47,785 nucleotides of DNA from an uncultured Clostridia bacterium (GCA_947037025.1 CAMQSU010000011.1:1-47785), one strand, 5' to 3'. Counted from the first letter of the stretch, positions 16,378-26,173 are shown. Numbers and translations are program-made. The notes: generated by a model from the letters alone, not told the origin.

Positions 16378-17832
16378 ATGGATAACAATTTTAGCAAATA
16401 TTCTTTATGCGATGAGCTGACAAAAGCAATAAGCTTACTCAACTACACTAATCCAACGGAAGTCCAGAGCATGGCTATCCCTGCAATTTTGCAGCAGCAA
16501 GATGTAATAATTAAATCACAAACAGGTAGCGGAAAAACCGCAGCTTTTGCAATCCCTGTTTGCGAGCTAATTAATTGGGATGAAAACGAAGTTCAAGCGA
16601 TTATCCTAACTCCTACACGCGAGCTTGCGATGCAAGTAAACGAGGATATTTTCAACATTGGTAGATTCAAAAGAATTAAAACAACTTGTCTTTACGGTGG
16701 CGAGTCATATGATAGACAAGTGAAAGAGCTAAAGCAAAAAATGCATATCGTTGTTGGTACTCCAGGTCGAGTTTTAGAACATTTAAATGAGGGAACATTA
16801 AATGCAAGCAATGTCGGTATACTTGTTATTGACGAGGCTGATGAAATGCTTAATATGGGTTTTATCGATGAAGTTGAAGCAGTAATTGAAAGAATTTCTA
16901 CTACAAGAACTACTGTATTATCATCAGCGACATTTAACAAAAAAATTGATAAAATAATCAACAAACATATGATTAATCCAATCAGGATAGAAACCAATCA
17001 GCAAGCCAATATAATGAATAATATCGATTATAAATTTTATCGCGCTAAAGAGGCGGATAAACACATACTTCTTCGAGATATTACAATGATTGAAAACCCT
17101 GATAGCTGTATTATATTTTGCAATACAAAAATTATGGTTGACGATATAGATGCTTTTTTATATGATAGCGGATATAGTTGCAATAAACTTCATGGCGGCA
17201 TGGAGCAACGCGACAGAACTGCTATTATGAACAAATTCAAGCTAAATGAATTTAGATATCTTATTGCTACCGATGTTGCTGCAAGAGGTATTGATGTTGA
17301 TGATATTTCACTTATAGTAAACTTTGATATGCCAGATAAAAAAGATGCTTTTATACACCGAACAGGCAGGACAGGCAGACGCGGCAAACTCGGAAAAGCG
17401 GTATCGCTAGTTAGCGAAATAGGACTGCAATCATTTGCTTTAATTAAAGATTCACTGAATTTTGACCATAAGCTATTGACTGCACCAGATGCTGAAACTG
17501 CCCTAAAAGCAAGCGAAAGTTTCTATAAAAAAGCTAAAATTAAAACAGAAATTAAGCAAACTAAAGGAGCAAAATTATCAGAAGACATTGTTAAAATTCA
17601 CATAAATGCAGGCAAGAAAACTAAAATGCGTGCAGTGGATATTGTAGGAACGCTTTGCAGCATTGATGGCATGACCGCTGATGACATAGGTATTATTAAC
17701 ATTTTAGATATATCCACTTATGTAGAAATTCTTAATGGAAAAGGCGAAGCTGTACTAAAAGCACTACAAACAAAAAATATAAAAGGCAGACCTCGCAACG
17801 TAAACATAGCGGACGTAATAAAAGCCTACTAA
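16378..17832 (+). CDS. dbpA: DEAD-box RNA helicase, DbpA/YxiN type
   Basis: 484 residues with all helicase motifs: Q motif (PTEVQ, 26-30), Walker A (QTGSGKT, 48-54), PTREL (79-83), TPGR (128-131), DEAD (152-155), SAT (183-185), ATDVAARGID (297-306) and HRTGRTGR (327-334). Residues about 405-478 form the DbpA RNA-binding domain, which in known members recognises hairpin 92 of 23S rRNA, so a role in large-subunit assembly is likely. The start is the ATG at 16378, preceded by GGAGAG; an upstream ATG at 16354 has no good ribosome site. The leader has a TTGCAC/GTGCAA hairpin just before the ribosome site and an extended -10 TGATATAAT at 16306-16314. Confidence 0.93.
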   Translation: MDNNFSKYSLCDELTKAISLLNYTNPTEVQSMAIPAILQQQDVIIKSQTGSGKTAAFAIPVCELINWDENEVQAIILTPTRELAMQVNEDIFNIGRFKRIKTTCLYGGESYDRQVKELKQKMHIVVGTPGRVLEHLNEGTLNASNVGILVIDEADEMLNMGFIDEVEAVIERISTTRTTVLSSATFNKKIDKIINKHMINPIRIETNQQANIMNNIDYKFYRAKEADKHILLRDITMIENPDSCIIFCNTKIMVDDIDAFLYDSGYSCNKLHGGMEQRDRTAIMNKFKLNEFRYLIATDVAARGIDVDDISLIVNFDMPDKKDAFIHRTGRTGRRGKLGKAVSLVSEIGLQSFALIKDSLNFDHKLLTAPDAETALKASESFYKKAKIKTEIKQTKGAKLSEDIVKIHINAGKKTKMRAVDIVGTLCSIDGMTADDIGIINILDISTYVEILNGKGEAVLKALQTKNIKGRPRNVNIADVIKAY

Positions 17833-17854
17833 AATATTTAAAAATAATGCAAAC

Positions 17855-17890
17855 AAAAGGCGTTAAGTATAAAAACTTGACGCCTTTTTT
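17855..17890 (+). terminator. Terminator of the RNA helicase gene
   Basis: AAAAGGCGTTAAGT pairs with ACTTGACGCCTTTT (one G-U), and the U-tract continues past it. It lies 23 bases after the stop. Confidence 0.88.
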
Positions 17891-17963
17891 ATTTTATCTA
17901 TCTTTTAACACTGCATGCAAAATCGTAATTTTATATTATAATTTTGCAGAATATAATTTATAG

Positions 17964-18473
17964 TTAAATACTTATATTCTCTAACTCCAGTTCTTCTTGT
18001 TCCAGTTTCCATGCTTTCCTGTTTTTTACATGAAAGTATACAAACCCTATTCCATCTAGTATCAACAAAATAGATGTTATTGTAACAAAAACAGGGCTCA
18101 AAGCGTTAATTTTCTGCGGAATATCTAGCACCATTCTACCGTCTTCACCAATAACAACAGCTGCTTTTGTTCCTGTTAATTTTTCATCCATAACACCCCA
18201 GTCACTACTTTCTCTTAGGTCTTTAGGTATATCAAACTTACCATAATATCTTACATTATTTTCATCTATATACTTAAAAAAATAAATTTTACTGCGCGCG
18301 GCATAACAAGTAGCAGTTACTTTTCTGCCAGTTTCATAAGTGTTTACAATTTGAATATTATTATGCAATCCCAGTGCAGCATATACTAAGCCGGAAATTA
18401 TAAATATAGGCAGCACAAATAAAAGAGCAAACTCTTCTCCACTCCACACTCTTTTTTTAGACTTTTTAATCAT
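17964..18473 (-). CDS. Two-helix membrane protein, DUF3592-like
   Basis: 169 residues: helix about 13-36, an outside domain of about 85 residues (TYETGRKVTATCYAARSK, FFKYIDENNVRYYGKFDIP), then a second helix about 125-150 and a charged tail (KLEQEELELE). The T-x-x-Y-F-x-D-x-x-G-x-x-Y-x-G pattern between the helices recalls DUF3592. Its layout repeats that of the gene 55 bases upstream, so the two look like an operon of diverged paralogs. Function unknown. Confidence 0.75.
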   Translation of the reverse strand: MIKKSKKRVWSGEEFALLFVLPIFIISGLVYAALGLHNNIQIVNTYETGRKVTATCYAARSKIYFFKYIDENNVRYYGKFDIPKDLRESSDWGVMDEKLTGTKAAVVIGEDGRMVLDIPQKINALSPVFVTITSILLILDGIGFVYFHVKNRKAWKLEQEELELENISI

Positions 18474-18528
18474 AATTATATCCCCTTGTTAACATCGGTT
18501 ACTACGCAATTCAAACTTTAATATTCAT

Positions 18529-19218
18529 TCAATCTTGCTTTTTATTACGCTTTTCATAATATTCTTTTTCTATTTTAGCACGCATTTTCCTATTCGCTTC
18601 ATACATTTGCATTTTCTCTTGCTTTTCATCTTTGTTTGCATTATTTTTTTGCAATGCATCTTCAACCTCTAATTGTAAAGCCTTTTCCTTACGCTCTGGA
18701 GCATCCAATATCCATTTCTTTTTCTTTTTAGTAAACACTATAATAAAAGCTGCAGTAATTGCTAAAAATGCAAATGGAACTAACACCAAATACACAATCT
18801 TACCAGTCATGCTTTCCATTTCAGTAGCATCCGTGCAGTTTCCTTTACCATCTATAGATATCACAATTCCAGTGCCAACTACTAAGTCTCTTAGCACTTC
18901 AATATATATACTACTAGAAGGACAGAGATAGGAACTACCTTCATATATAGTGCCATCTTCATCAACAAATCTGTATACTCCATAATACTTTCCATTGCTA
19001 CTAGGACGGCCGGGTCTGCTTGTACCCCCACTAACTGATCGTATACTTACAAATGTTGCTGTTTCTTGCAAACCAATACTAACTATAGCGTTTCTATTAA
19101 ATGCACCTTGCCACAATAGTCCCCCACCCAAACTCAATGCAAAAAATGCTACCATTAAAAAAATTAATAAAAACTCTATATTAGATAATTTTCGTTTATC
19201 TTTATTTTTACTTTTCAT
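18529..19218 (-). CDS. Two-helix membrane protein with coiled-coil tail, DUF3592-like
   Basis: 229 residues: helix about 12-35, outside domain containing GKYYGVYRFVDEDGTIYEGSS, helix about 136-160, then a long, highly charged cytoplasmic tail (KKKKKWILD..., MYEANRKMRAKIEKEYYEKR) likely to be a coiled coil. It is the first gene of a pair with 17964-18473, driven by a consensus-like promoter at 19314-19342. Function unknown. Confidence 0.75.
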   Translation of the reverse strand: MKSKNKDKRKLSNIEFLLIFLMVAFFALSLGGGLLWQGAFNRNAIVSIGLQETATFVSIRSVSGGTSRPGRPSSNGKYYGVYRFVDEDGTIYEGSSYLCPSSSIYIEVLRDLVVGTGIVISIDGKGNCTDATEMESMTGKIVYLVLVPFAFLAITAAFIIVFTKKKKKWILDAPERKEKALQLEVEDALQKNNANKDEKQEKMQMYEANRKMRAKIEKEYYEKRNKKQD

Positions 19219-19313
19219 ATCTTCTCCTATATCAATAAACTCCTGAAATTTAGCAGTTCCTTATTTTTTTCTTCATAAAAAGAAAGTGCTATGCATAGTA
19301 TTTTATTTATATT

Positions 19314-19342
19314 ATTATAGCATAATTAATTTACTTAGTCAA
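19314..19342 (-). promoter_or_regulatory. Promoter of the DUF3592-like pair
   Basis: Minus strand TTGACT (19342-19337), 17 bases, TATAAT (19319-19314). The 424-base gap 19219-19642 otherwise holds only the divergent MATE promoter. Confidence 0.75.
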
Positions 19343-19534
19343 ATTTGTTCGCAAACTTAATATAATCAACCAAACAACTATTTAAATCATAGCTAATAAA
19401 GGAGCTTAAAATTTTTAAATACAAGTTATAAATTAAATCATGCAAATAACGGCAAAATATTGCTACAATGTAAACTTCAGACATGGGCAAAAAATTGAAT
19501 AATCTCTAGTTTCTATTTATGTTAGTGCTAAGAG

Positions 19535-19563
19535 TTGACTATAAAATACTAATATGATAAAAT
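19535..19563 (+). promoter_or_regulatory. Promoter of the MATE exporter
   Basis: TTGACT (19535-19540), 17 bases, TAAAAT (19558-19563), 80 bases before the ATG. Confidence 0.7.
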
Positions 19564-19642
19564 TACATTACTAACAATCAAATACCGTATTTACTCTTAA
19601 TTTTAAATTCAGGAGAATATGTGATACAAATTAAGGAGAAAT

Positions 19643-21055
19643 ATGTCAAAATCAATATCAAAAGAATATAGTTTCTTTGGAATACTTAAATTTGCGCTAC
19701 CAAGCATAATCATGATGATGTTCATGTCATTATACGTAATAGTAGACGGAATATTTGTAGCAAATTTCGCGCCAGAAAAGGATGTAGCACTTGCAGCGGT
19801 AAACATAGTATTCCCTGCAATAACATTGCTATTTGCAATATCGGTGCTTGTTGGCACAGGCGGAACTGCAATAGTTGCAAAGCAGATGGGCGAAGGCAAT
19901 ATGGACAAAGCAAACAAAACTTTTTCATTGCTTACGGTTACCGCACTAATTGTCACTATGATATACATTGGAATAATTGCAATATTTGCTGACCCAATAA
20001 TTGCAATGCTAGGAGCTAATGAAATAACAGCGCCGCTATGCAAAGAGTACATGATATTGCTAGCATTTGCACCATTCATTTGTCTGCAAGGAATATTTCA
20101 ATCTTTCTTTGTAGCGGCAGGAAAAGCTAACCTTGGATTAATTAGCATAGTAATCGCAGGAGTGACCAATGTATTTTTAGATTGGCTGTTTATTATACCG
20201 CTAAATTTAGGACTAACTGGTGCTGCACTTGCAACTGGAATCGGATACTCAATCCCTGCAATCGTCGGAACAATTTTCTTTTTTACAAACAAACGCGGAC
20301 TTCACTTCACTATTCCATTTGTAAAAGGTGAAAACTTGAAATTACTTGCTAAAACTACTCTTAACGGGTCGTCGGAAATGGCAGTTTCAATATCAACTAG
20401 TGTTGTAACAATAATTTTCAACAACCTAATAATGAAATTGGAGGCAGAAGGCACAATACCATCTGGAGTAAATGCAATATCAGCAATAACAATTGTAATG
20501 TATTCTCAGTTCCTATTCAGTTCATTCTTTTTAGGTTACTCTGTTGGAGTATCACCAATAATAGGTTACCAGTACGGCGCAAATAACAACAAGTATCTAA
20601 AACGAGTCTTTAGAAACAGTATCATTTTTGCGTTTTGTTGTAGCTTAGTAATGACAGGATTATCAATACTGCTCGCAAGCAACATCACTAGCATTTTCGC
20701 CGCTGGAAACATAGAAGTCTACACGCTAGGAGTAAGAGCTATGAAAATCTTCTCCATATGTTATCTGTTTATTGGCGTAAACATAGTAGCTTCCGGACTG
20801 TTCACCGCAGTGTCAGATGGAATAACATCAGGTATAATATCGCTTATGCGTACAGGAGTATTTGCAGTTGCAAGCATATTTACACTAGAGCATTTCCTAA
20901 AGCTTGACGGATTATGGCTAGCACTACCTGTCGCAGAATTTATTACTACTATTATGGTTTTGACGATAATGATATTTAAAACGAAACGCAATACTTTATT
21001 CCCTAAACACAAGACGGGCGAAATACTGCCTATTCCTAAAAATGTAGAGGTGTAA
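19643..21055 (+). CDS. MATE-family multidrug/metabolite exporter
   Basis: 470 residues with 12 predicted helices. The first half opens with the MATE pattern FGILKFALPSIIMMMFMSLYVIVDGIFVANF and has GTGGTAIVAKQMGEG; the second half has the related ISTSVVTIIFNNLIMKL and SPIIGYQYGANNNKYLKR blocks. It is a Na+- or H+-driven exporter; the substrate is unknown. AAGGAG lies before the ATG. It is a single-gene unit with a promoter at 19535 and a strong terminator at 21156. Confidence 0.92.
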   Translation: MSKSISKEYSFFGILKFALPSIIMMMFMSLYVIVDGIFVANFAPEKDVALAAVNIVFPAITLLFAISVLVGTGGTAIVAKQMGEGNMDKANKTFSLLTVTALIVTMIYIGIIAIFADPIIAMLGANEITAPLCKEYMILLAFAPFICLQGIFQSFFVAAGKANLGLISIVIAGVTNVFLDWLFIIPLNLGLTGAALATGIGYSIPAIVGTIFFFTNKRGLHFTIPFVKGENLKLLAKTTLNGSSEMAVSISTSVVTIIFNNLIMKLEAEGTIPSGVNAISAITIVMYSQFLFSSFFLGYSVGVSPIIGYQYGANNNKYLKRVFRNSIIFAFCCSLVMTGLSILLASNITSIFAAGNIEVYTLGVRAMKIFSICYLFIGVNIVASGLFTAVSDGITSGIISLMRTGVFAVASIFTLEHFLKLDGLWLALPVAEFITTIMVLTIMIFKTKRNTLFPKHKTGEILPIPKNVEV

Positions 21056-21155
21056 TAACAATTAATTAAGTCTTGATATATAAATAAATTTAATATTTTT
21101 TAGATATCAATACAGTATAATTTAGATATAATTATAATTAATTTTATATTAAATT

Positions 21156-21195
21156 AAAACATACATGCACGCAAAATGTGCATGTATGTTTTTGC
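21156..21195 (+). terminator. Terminator of the MATE gene
   Basis: A perfect 15-base stem AAAACATACATGCAC / GTGCATGTATGTTTT with loop GCAAAAT and a run of T. Confidence 0.9.
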
Positions 21196-21212
21196 ATTCA
21201 TATATTTAATTA

Positions 21213-21250
21213 CAATAAAAAACAACCCTAGCAATAAAATGCTAGAGTTG
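21213..21250 (-). terminator. Terminator of the hexosaminidase gene
   Basis: CAACTCTAGCA / TGCTAGGGTTG on the minus strand (one G-U) followed by six U. The G-U pair fits only the minus-strand transcript, 15 bases past the stop. Confidence 0.88.
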
Positions 21251-21264
21251 CTGATATAATCTTA

Positions 21265-22878
21265 TTATTTTACTTTAGGAGTTTTTCTACTATATGCTAA
21301 AAACTCAGTATTTGGATCAGTAGCCCATTGATGCGCTGCTTTCACCTTGCGCATATACCCATTAAAGCCTTGTTTCAAATATGCATCACGAGTAGCATAA
21401 TTGATATCCATTGCATCCATTATACTATTTTGAGCAGTTAATCTATACTCAAAATCATCAAAGTTTTTCTTATCTTTTGCAGTCCAGTTAATCTCTGCAA
21501 GAGCTTGCATACGAGGATAACAATTAAACTGCAATTTTTCCACTGATCTAATATATTCCGTCCACTGAGGGGCTTCTATACCTAACACTGAATTTTCAAA
21601 CTTTTCATCTAATTCTAGAGTGTTAAGGTCAAGTGAATAAGTTTTCTTCAAATCCTTTGATGCGTAAAAGTGATCCATATAAAGAAACGTACAAGGAGAT
21701 AAAACGATTTTATTTCCTTTGCTTAACCAGTTAGAAACACCGCTGCAATTCGCACTGCCCGTCCACCACTGAACTATAACATCACTAGAAAGCTCCGATG
21801 CCTCAAGAATTTCGTTCCATCCGATCATGCTTTTACCTTTTGTTTTAAGGTAATCAAGTACTTGATTGTTAAACCAGCCTTGTAATTCATTCTCGTTTTT
21901 CACGCCTAACTCTTTTATCTTAGCCTGACATTTTGGACACTTTTTCCACTTAGTCTTAGGTACTTCATCGCCACCGATATGGAAGTAATTTGATGGAAAT
22001 ATTTCGCAAATCTCATCAATAACATCTTTAACAAATGGAAGCAATGTATTGCCACCAGCGCATCCGATATCACTTAAAACTCCCCAACGCTTGCTGACAT
22101 CTATATCCTTACCCTCACAAGATAACTCAGGATAACAACTAATTGCAGCCACTAGGTGACCTGGCATATCTATCTCCGGAATAACATCAATATGCAAGCT
22201 AGTAGCATAAGCAACTATTTCACGAATATCATCTTGCGTATAGAATAAACCTTCTCCATAAGTTGCATTATCATGCTTTTCCTTATGATGATTATACCCC
22301 ACCATATTTAACTGTGTACTAGAACGTTTGCTACCATGAATTGCAAGCTTTGGATACTTCTTAATTTCTATTCTCCAGCCCTGATCATCACTCAAATGCC
22401 AATGAAACACATTCAATTTATTAAGTGCCATCATGTCAAGAAACTGCTTTATTATAGTCTTACCAAAAAAGTGTCTAGCTTCATCCATCATGAACCCTCT
22501 ATGAGAAAATCTAGGTTTATCTTCAATAGTCATTTCAGGAATTTTAATCATTTCAACATCGCTACAAGCATCTAACAAACTCGCTTGGCGAATAGACTGA
22601 ACCGCATAAAAAGCACCTTGCTCGCTGCTTGCATGAATAGTAATGCCACCCTCGCAAACGCATAAAGAATATTGCTCTAACTCCATGCTATCGTCGCGAA
22701 TAAAATCGATATTGGCATCAGCTGTTTTTTCAGCCAATTTAACACCGACTTTTTCCAAAAGATTCTTAAAGGTTTGTTGAGCGTATTTAAACTCGCCACT
22801 GATAGTAGTATCAGCGTTGCAAATATAACAATATTTACCCTCTACTAGAGAAAACGGTTTTGGTATAATTGATATCAT
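21265..22878 (-). CDS. GH20 beta-N-acetylhexosaminidase, cytoplasmic
   Basis: 537 residues. An N-terminal GH20b-like domain (about 1-120) is followed by the catalytic barrel: HRGFMMDEARHF (126-137), NVFHWHLSDDQGWRIEI (156-172), PEIDMPGH (234-241) and the catalytic pair Asp304-Glu305 in HIGGDEVPK. It releases terminal GlcNAc or GalNAc with the substrate-assisted mechanism of this family. No signal peptide, so it would act inside on imported disaccharides from mucin or peptidoglycan. It fits with NagA (40567) and the M60-like surface protein in this window. The promoter is at 23000-23028. Confidence 0.94.
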   Translation of the reverse strand: MISIIPKPFSLVEGKYCYICNADTTISGEFKYAQQTFKNLLEKVGVKLAEKTADANIDFIRDDSMELEQYSLCVCEGGITIHASSEQGAFYAVQSIRQASLLDACSDVEMIKIPEMTIEDKPRFSHRGFMMDEARHFFGKTIIKQFLDMMALNKLNVFHWHLSDDQGWRIEIKKYPKLAIHGSKRSSTQLNMVGYNHHKEKHDNATYGEGLFYTQDDIREIVAYATSLHIDVIPEIDMPGHLVAAISCYPELSCEGKDIDVSKRWGVLSDIGCAGGNTLLPFVKDVIDEICEIFPSNYFHIGGDEVPKTKWKKCPKCQAKIKELGVKNENELQGWFNNQVLDYLKTKGKSMIGWNEILEASELSSDVIVQWWTGSANCSGVSNWLSKGNKIVLSPCTFLYMDHFYASKDLKKTYSLDLNTLELDEKFENSVLGIEAPQWTEYIRSVEKLQFNCYPRMQALAEINWTAKDKKNFDDFEYRLTAQNSIMDAMDINYATRDAYLKQGFNGYMRKVKAAHQWATDPNTEFLAYSRKTPKVK

Positions 22879-22999
22879 AATTCTCCTTCTTATTCAGCTA
22901 AAAATAATAATATTTTCAGACAGCTTTTTGCTTTAATTTTTTTATGTTTTTAGATAATTGATGTATGTATAGTTTGATACTTTAATTAATCTATGTATT

Positions 23000-23028
23000 A
23001 TTTTATCACAATATTTACCAAGTGTCAA
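23000..23028 (-). promoter_or_regulatory. Promoter of the GH20 gene
   Basis: Minus strand TTGACA (23028-23023), 17 bases, TAAAAT (23005-23000). Confidence 0.8.
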
Positions 23029-23331
23029 CAAATTTTTCCAAACCACCAGCTAATTAATAGTTTTTTGATGCAAATTATGACATTATGCGGTTCAATTACT
23101 AGATTTTTAATTGATAATATATATATCTATTATTAAATAAGTTTTCACTTGCATAATATTTCTATCTGAATTATTTTATTTTTTCATAAAAAAAGGATGA
23201 TTATATAATTAAATTCATGCAAAATGTTTATGTTTTTTTCATGAAAATACTTTGTTTTTTGTGCAATCATAGAGTGCAAATTATCATGATTTGGTATGTT
23301 TAATTTGCATTTTTAATAAGGCTATAACTAG

Positions 23332-23360
23332 AAAAAAACCTTACAATAAAGCAAGGTTTT
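23332..23360 (-). terminator. Terminator of the SSB-like gene
   Basis: AAAACCTT / AAGGTTTT stem with a 10-base loop, then a run of U on the minus strand, 46 bases past the stop. Confidence 0.75.
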
Positions 23361-23405
23361 ATCTAATATAATTTAATTATTTTCAGCTACAATATAAGTA
23401 ATATT

Positions 23406-24065
23406 TCAGCCTATAATGCTCTCTTGTTCGTCAGTAATAAAGTTGTGTTCAACACCAGTAGATATCTTACTAACTGATACTTCATAAGCTGTTCTTGATG
23501 ATATCTCTCCGTCTTGATTTGTCTTTTGATAAGTCCTACTTTGTATGCGTCCATGGACTGTAATTTTAGAACCCACAGGCATGTTTTTAATATATCTAGC
23601 ATTTCTGCCCCAAGTAATACATGGTATATAATCAGACTTATTATATGCCCGATTAGCCGCAAGCAGCATGTCGCAAATCTCTCTCTTAAATGGAGTAGTG
23701 CGATATATAGGATCTTTGCAAATATACCCAGAAAGCTCAATTTCATTGCTGTTTGTGCATTCCTCATTAGGCACCATTTCACGGACAAATACTGTTAGCA
23801 TAAGTCGGCTTCTATCATCAATCATTTTATTGTACGAGCGAAACTGCCCTTTTACAGAAATTTTGTCGCCGACCGTAATATCATGCTCTATAATAAGTCG
23901 CTCAGAAATTGTTATAGGTAACACATCGACTTGTTCACTAAGTCTAGCTACTTCAATTTTTGTTTCATAAAATCCCTCTCCAAATACCTCATGTGAGAAC
24001 TCAGGGGTCTCTAGTATTGTGCCTGTAAGTGTTAAAATATTGTTGCTCATCTGCTCGTAATTCAT
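23406..24065 (-). CDS. Single-stranded DNA-binding-like protein with two OB folds
   Basis: 219 residues made of two consecutive OB folds. The first (about 8-100) has the shape LTLTGTILETPEF...GDKISVKGQFRSY. The second (about 105-205) matches SSB more closely: ELSGYICKDPIYRTTPFKREICDMLLAANRAYNKSDYIPCITWGRNARY...GSKITVHGRIQSRTY. The acidic C-terminal tip typical of replicative SSB (DDDIPF) is absent, so this is probably an accessory SSB-family protein, a type seen in Clostridia, rather than the main SSB. It lies 110 bases after the deacetylase gene on the same strand. Confidence 0.85.
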   Translation of the reverse strand: MNYEQMSNNILTLTGTILETPEFSHEVFGEGFYETKIEVARLSEQVDVLPITISERLIIEHDITVGDKISVKGQFRSYNKMIDDRSRLMLTVFVREMVPNEECTNSNEIELSGYICKDPIYRTTPFKREICDMLLAANRAYNKSDYIPCITWGRNARYIKNMPVGSKITVHGRIQSRTYQKTNQDGEISSRTAYEVSVSKISTGVEHNFITDEQESIIG

Positions 24066-24175
24066 ACATCCTCCAAAGATTTTCCTATTTACTTTTTATA
24101 TTATTTATTTTGTCACGCACAGCATTTTTAAACAGTAATTAATGCTAGCGAAAGTTATTAATAATTATTATATAA

Positions 24176-24940
24176 TTATGATTTATGTTGTCTGCCATTA
24201 TTATCAATTGAGTAGCTATCCTCATAAATCATGTCGCTGACTGTCTTAAAAGTGTACCCTTCACTAATAAGAAAATCTATCACTAGTGGCAACGCTTCAA
24301 GAACGTAATCAGAGTTATTATGAAATAATATTACCGAGCCGTGCTCAATCCTAGACTTGACTCTGTGCAGAATTTCGTTAGGTCTGATACCTTTCCAATC
24401 GAGCGTGTCAATGTTCCACTGAATCGTGTTCATCCCCATACCTTTTACTGTGCCAATTAGCTGATTGTTATAATCACCAAATGGTGCTCTAAACACTTTA
24501 GGAGAAACGCCAGTTATCTTCTCAACGCCTTTATTTACATAAGATAATTCATCAGTAATGCTATCCTCACTTAGAGTAGACATTTTTAAATGATTGTGAC
24601 TATGGTTGCCGATTTCATATCCCGCATCATGGATTGCTTTAACATCCTCAGGATATTTATCCACCCAGAATCCTACCAAAAAGAAAGTAGCCACTGCACC
24701 TTTTTCTTCTAATATATCCATAATTCCGCGCGTCTTATCAGCACCCCATGCAGCATCAAATGTCAAAGCAACAGTTTTTTCCTCTCCGGTATCAACTGAA
24801 TAAATCGGCAATAGTTTGCCAGAAGCATTTGTCGCCACGCTATTGTAACCTACGGAAAAAATTCCTGCGGTAAAAACAATCATCATAATTACTAGTGCCG
24901 CAACCTTATAGATACTTTCCTTCTTAATACATACTATCAC
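24176..24940 (-). CDS. PdaB-type polysaccharide deacetylase
   Basis: 254 residues. A membrane anchor (12-32) and an external NodB domain: TFDAAW (60-65) with base Asp62, metal motif HSHNH (113-117), RAPFG (151-155), WNIDTLDW (175-182) and LFHN (205-208). The second Asp of the usual TFDD pair is Ala, as in PdaB-like members, so the metal site has one ligand fewer. PdaB acts on spore cortex or cell-wall glycans; a spore role here is only suggested by the family. A GC-rich, foldable segment lies upstream (25011-25093). Confidence 0.88.
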   Translation of the reverse strand: MIVCIKKESIYKVAALVIMMIVFTAGIFSVGYNSVATNASGKLLPIYSVDTGEEKTVALTFDAAWGADKTRGIMDILEEKGAVATFFLVGFWVDKYPEDVKAIHDAGYEIGNHSHNHLKMSTLSEDSITDELSYVNKGVEKITGVSPKVFRAPFGDYNNQLIGTVKGMGMNTIQWNIDTLDWKGIRPNEILHRVKSRIEHGSVILFHNNSDYVLEALPLVIDFLISEGYTFKTVSDMIYEDSYSIDNNGRQHKS

Positions 24941-25010
24941 TATATCACCCTTAAATTATACATTATTTATGCTGACGAAATAACAAAACTTTTGTCGATT
25001 AATGTCACAT

Positions 25011-25093
25011 TTCAATTGGTGCATAGCAAGATAATATTAACCCCACTACAAATGCCCTTGCACCTACCACGCCGCACTAATAATGTGGCTTTT
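25011..25093 (-). other. GC-rich foldable segment upstream of the deacetylase
   Basis: On the minus strand GCCAC...GTGGT and GGTGCA...TGCACC can form two hairpins in a stretch clearly richer in G+C than its flanks. It lies 70-150 bases before the start codon and may be an untranslated structured leader or small RNA. No known RNA family was recognised. Confidence 0.3.
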
Positions 25094-25154
25094 ACCATAT
25101 CATAATATACTATCAATAATCTAAAAATATACCTGTATTTGCACTTATATGCAA

Positions 25155-25186
25155 ATAAAAAACAAACGCACTTAATAGTGCGTTTG
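25155..25186 (-). terminator. Terminator of the PadR-DUF1700-DUF4097 operon
   Basis: CAAACGCACT / AGTGCGTTTG with a TAAT-type loop, then a run of U on the minus strand, 22 bases past the stop. Confidence 0.88.
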
Positions 25187-25207
25187 CTTTATATAAGCTA
25201 TTATTAT

Positions 25208-26173
25208 TTATTTAACAAAAGTTATTTTAACAGATCCTCTTTCAGTCTCAACATTGAGTGTCTTTGACCCTCCTATTGTACTGTCCGGCAAATTATTACT
25301 GCCATGATCAACATCTGATGTAATATTAAAGTCTGTGATACTGCCCACAATTGTTCCTTCTATTAAACCATTTTCCGAAGTAATATCTCCGCTTATTAAA
25401 ATATCAACTCTAGATAAATTAATGCTGCCATTTTCAACTAAAACAATCAGCTTATCAACAGAAACTTCACTTAAATTAATATAACCATTTTCGCTTGTAA
25501 CTTCTAGTGTACTGCTTTTTATATTTTCTATATTAGTTTTGCCATTTTCAACTAAAACGCTTACTTTACCTCCGGCAACAACGTTACTCAAATTGACTTT
25601 TGCATCGTCGTTATCAAGCATAATATCAGTAGTAGCAGTGACATTATCAAGATTAATCTTGCCATGCTCAGCAATAATTTCCAGTTTATTAACTGACAAA
25701 TCTTTCACTGAAACGCTACCGCTATTAACTGCAACCTTAATATTACCTTGATAATTTTTAGGTACAGTTACAACCATTGGCTCTCTATTTAGCATACTTT
25801 GCATATACAAAATTGAATACTCATACCATTTATAATTATTTGTTTTAGTTATCATTAATGCATTATTAGACGCATTGAAAACATATTTTTCCTTATCACT
25901 TTCAAAGTACTTAACATTTATTTTATCAGTATCAGCACCTACTATTTCAATATTAGCATTAGAAACATTTAATATTATATTTTCGTTCGCCGATACCACT
26001 TGATAATTATCCTCGGTTAAAGTTGATTGAACATTCAGTGCATTTATATTCCAGTTATTAATACCAAGAACAGTTACAAATCCACAGACGCCGATTAACA
26101 TAATTATAAAACCTATCAGCACAATATGTGATTTTCTTTTTGGTTTAAAGTTATTATCTACGCTGTTTTTCAT
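25208..26173 (-). CDS. DUF4097 beta-repeat membrane protein
   Basis: 321 residues. An N-terminal helix (about 14-36) is followed by an external beta-helix-like domain made of repeats of the type V-x-x-E-N/H-G-x-I-N-L-x-x-V (for example LEVTSENGYINLSEV and LIVLVENGSINLSRV). This is the DUF4097 "toastrack" type found in LiaG-like proteins linked to cell-envelope stress. Its ATG overlaps the stop of the DUF1700 gene by four bases, so the two are translationally coupled. It is the last gene of a PadR-controlled operon. Confidence 0.88.
   Translation of the reverse strand: MKNSVDNNFKPKRKSHIVLIGFIIMLIGVCGFVTVLGINNWNINALNVQSTLTEDNYQVVSANENIILNVSNANIEIVGADTDKINVKYFESDKEKYVFNASNNALMITKTNNYKWYEYSILYMQSMLNREPMVVTVPKNYQGNIKVAVNSGSVSVKDLSVNKLEIIAEHGKINLDNVTATTDIMLDNDDAKVNLSNVVAGGKVSVLVENGKTNIENIKSSTLEVTSENGYINLSEVSVDKLIVLVENGSINLSRVDILISGDITSENGLIEGTIVGSITDFNITSDVDHGSNNLPDSTIGGSKTLNVETERGSVKITFVK

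Larger units (their letters stand above)
22879..23405 (-). other. Gene-free stretch upstream of GH20
   Basis: The 527 bases hold the GH20 promoter (23000-23028) with a ~115-base leader, and at the far end the terminator of the SSB-like gene. The AT-rich middle (23041-23330) shows nothing I can assign. Confidence 0.6.
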
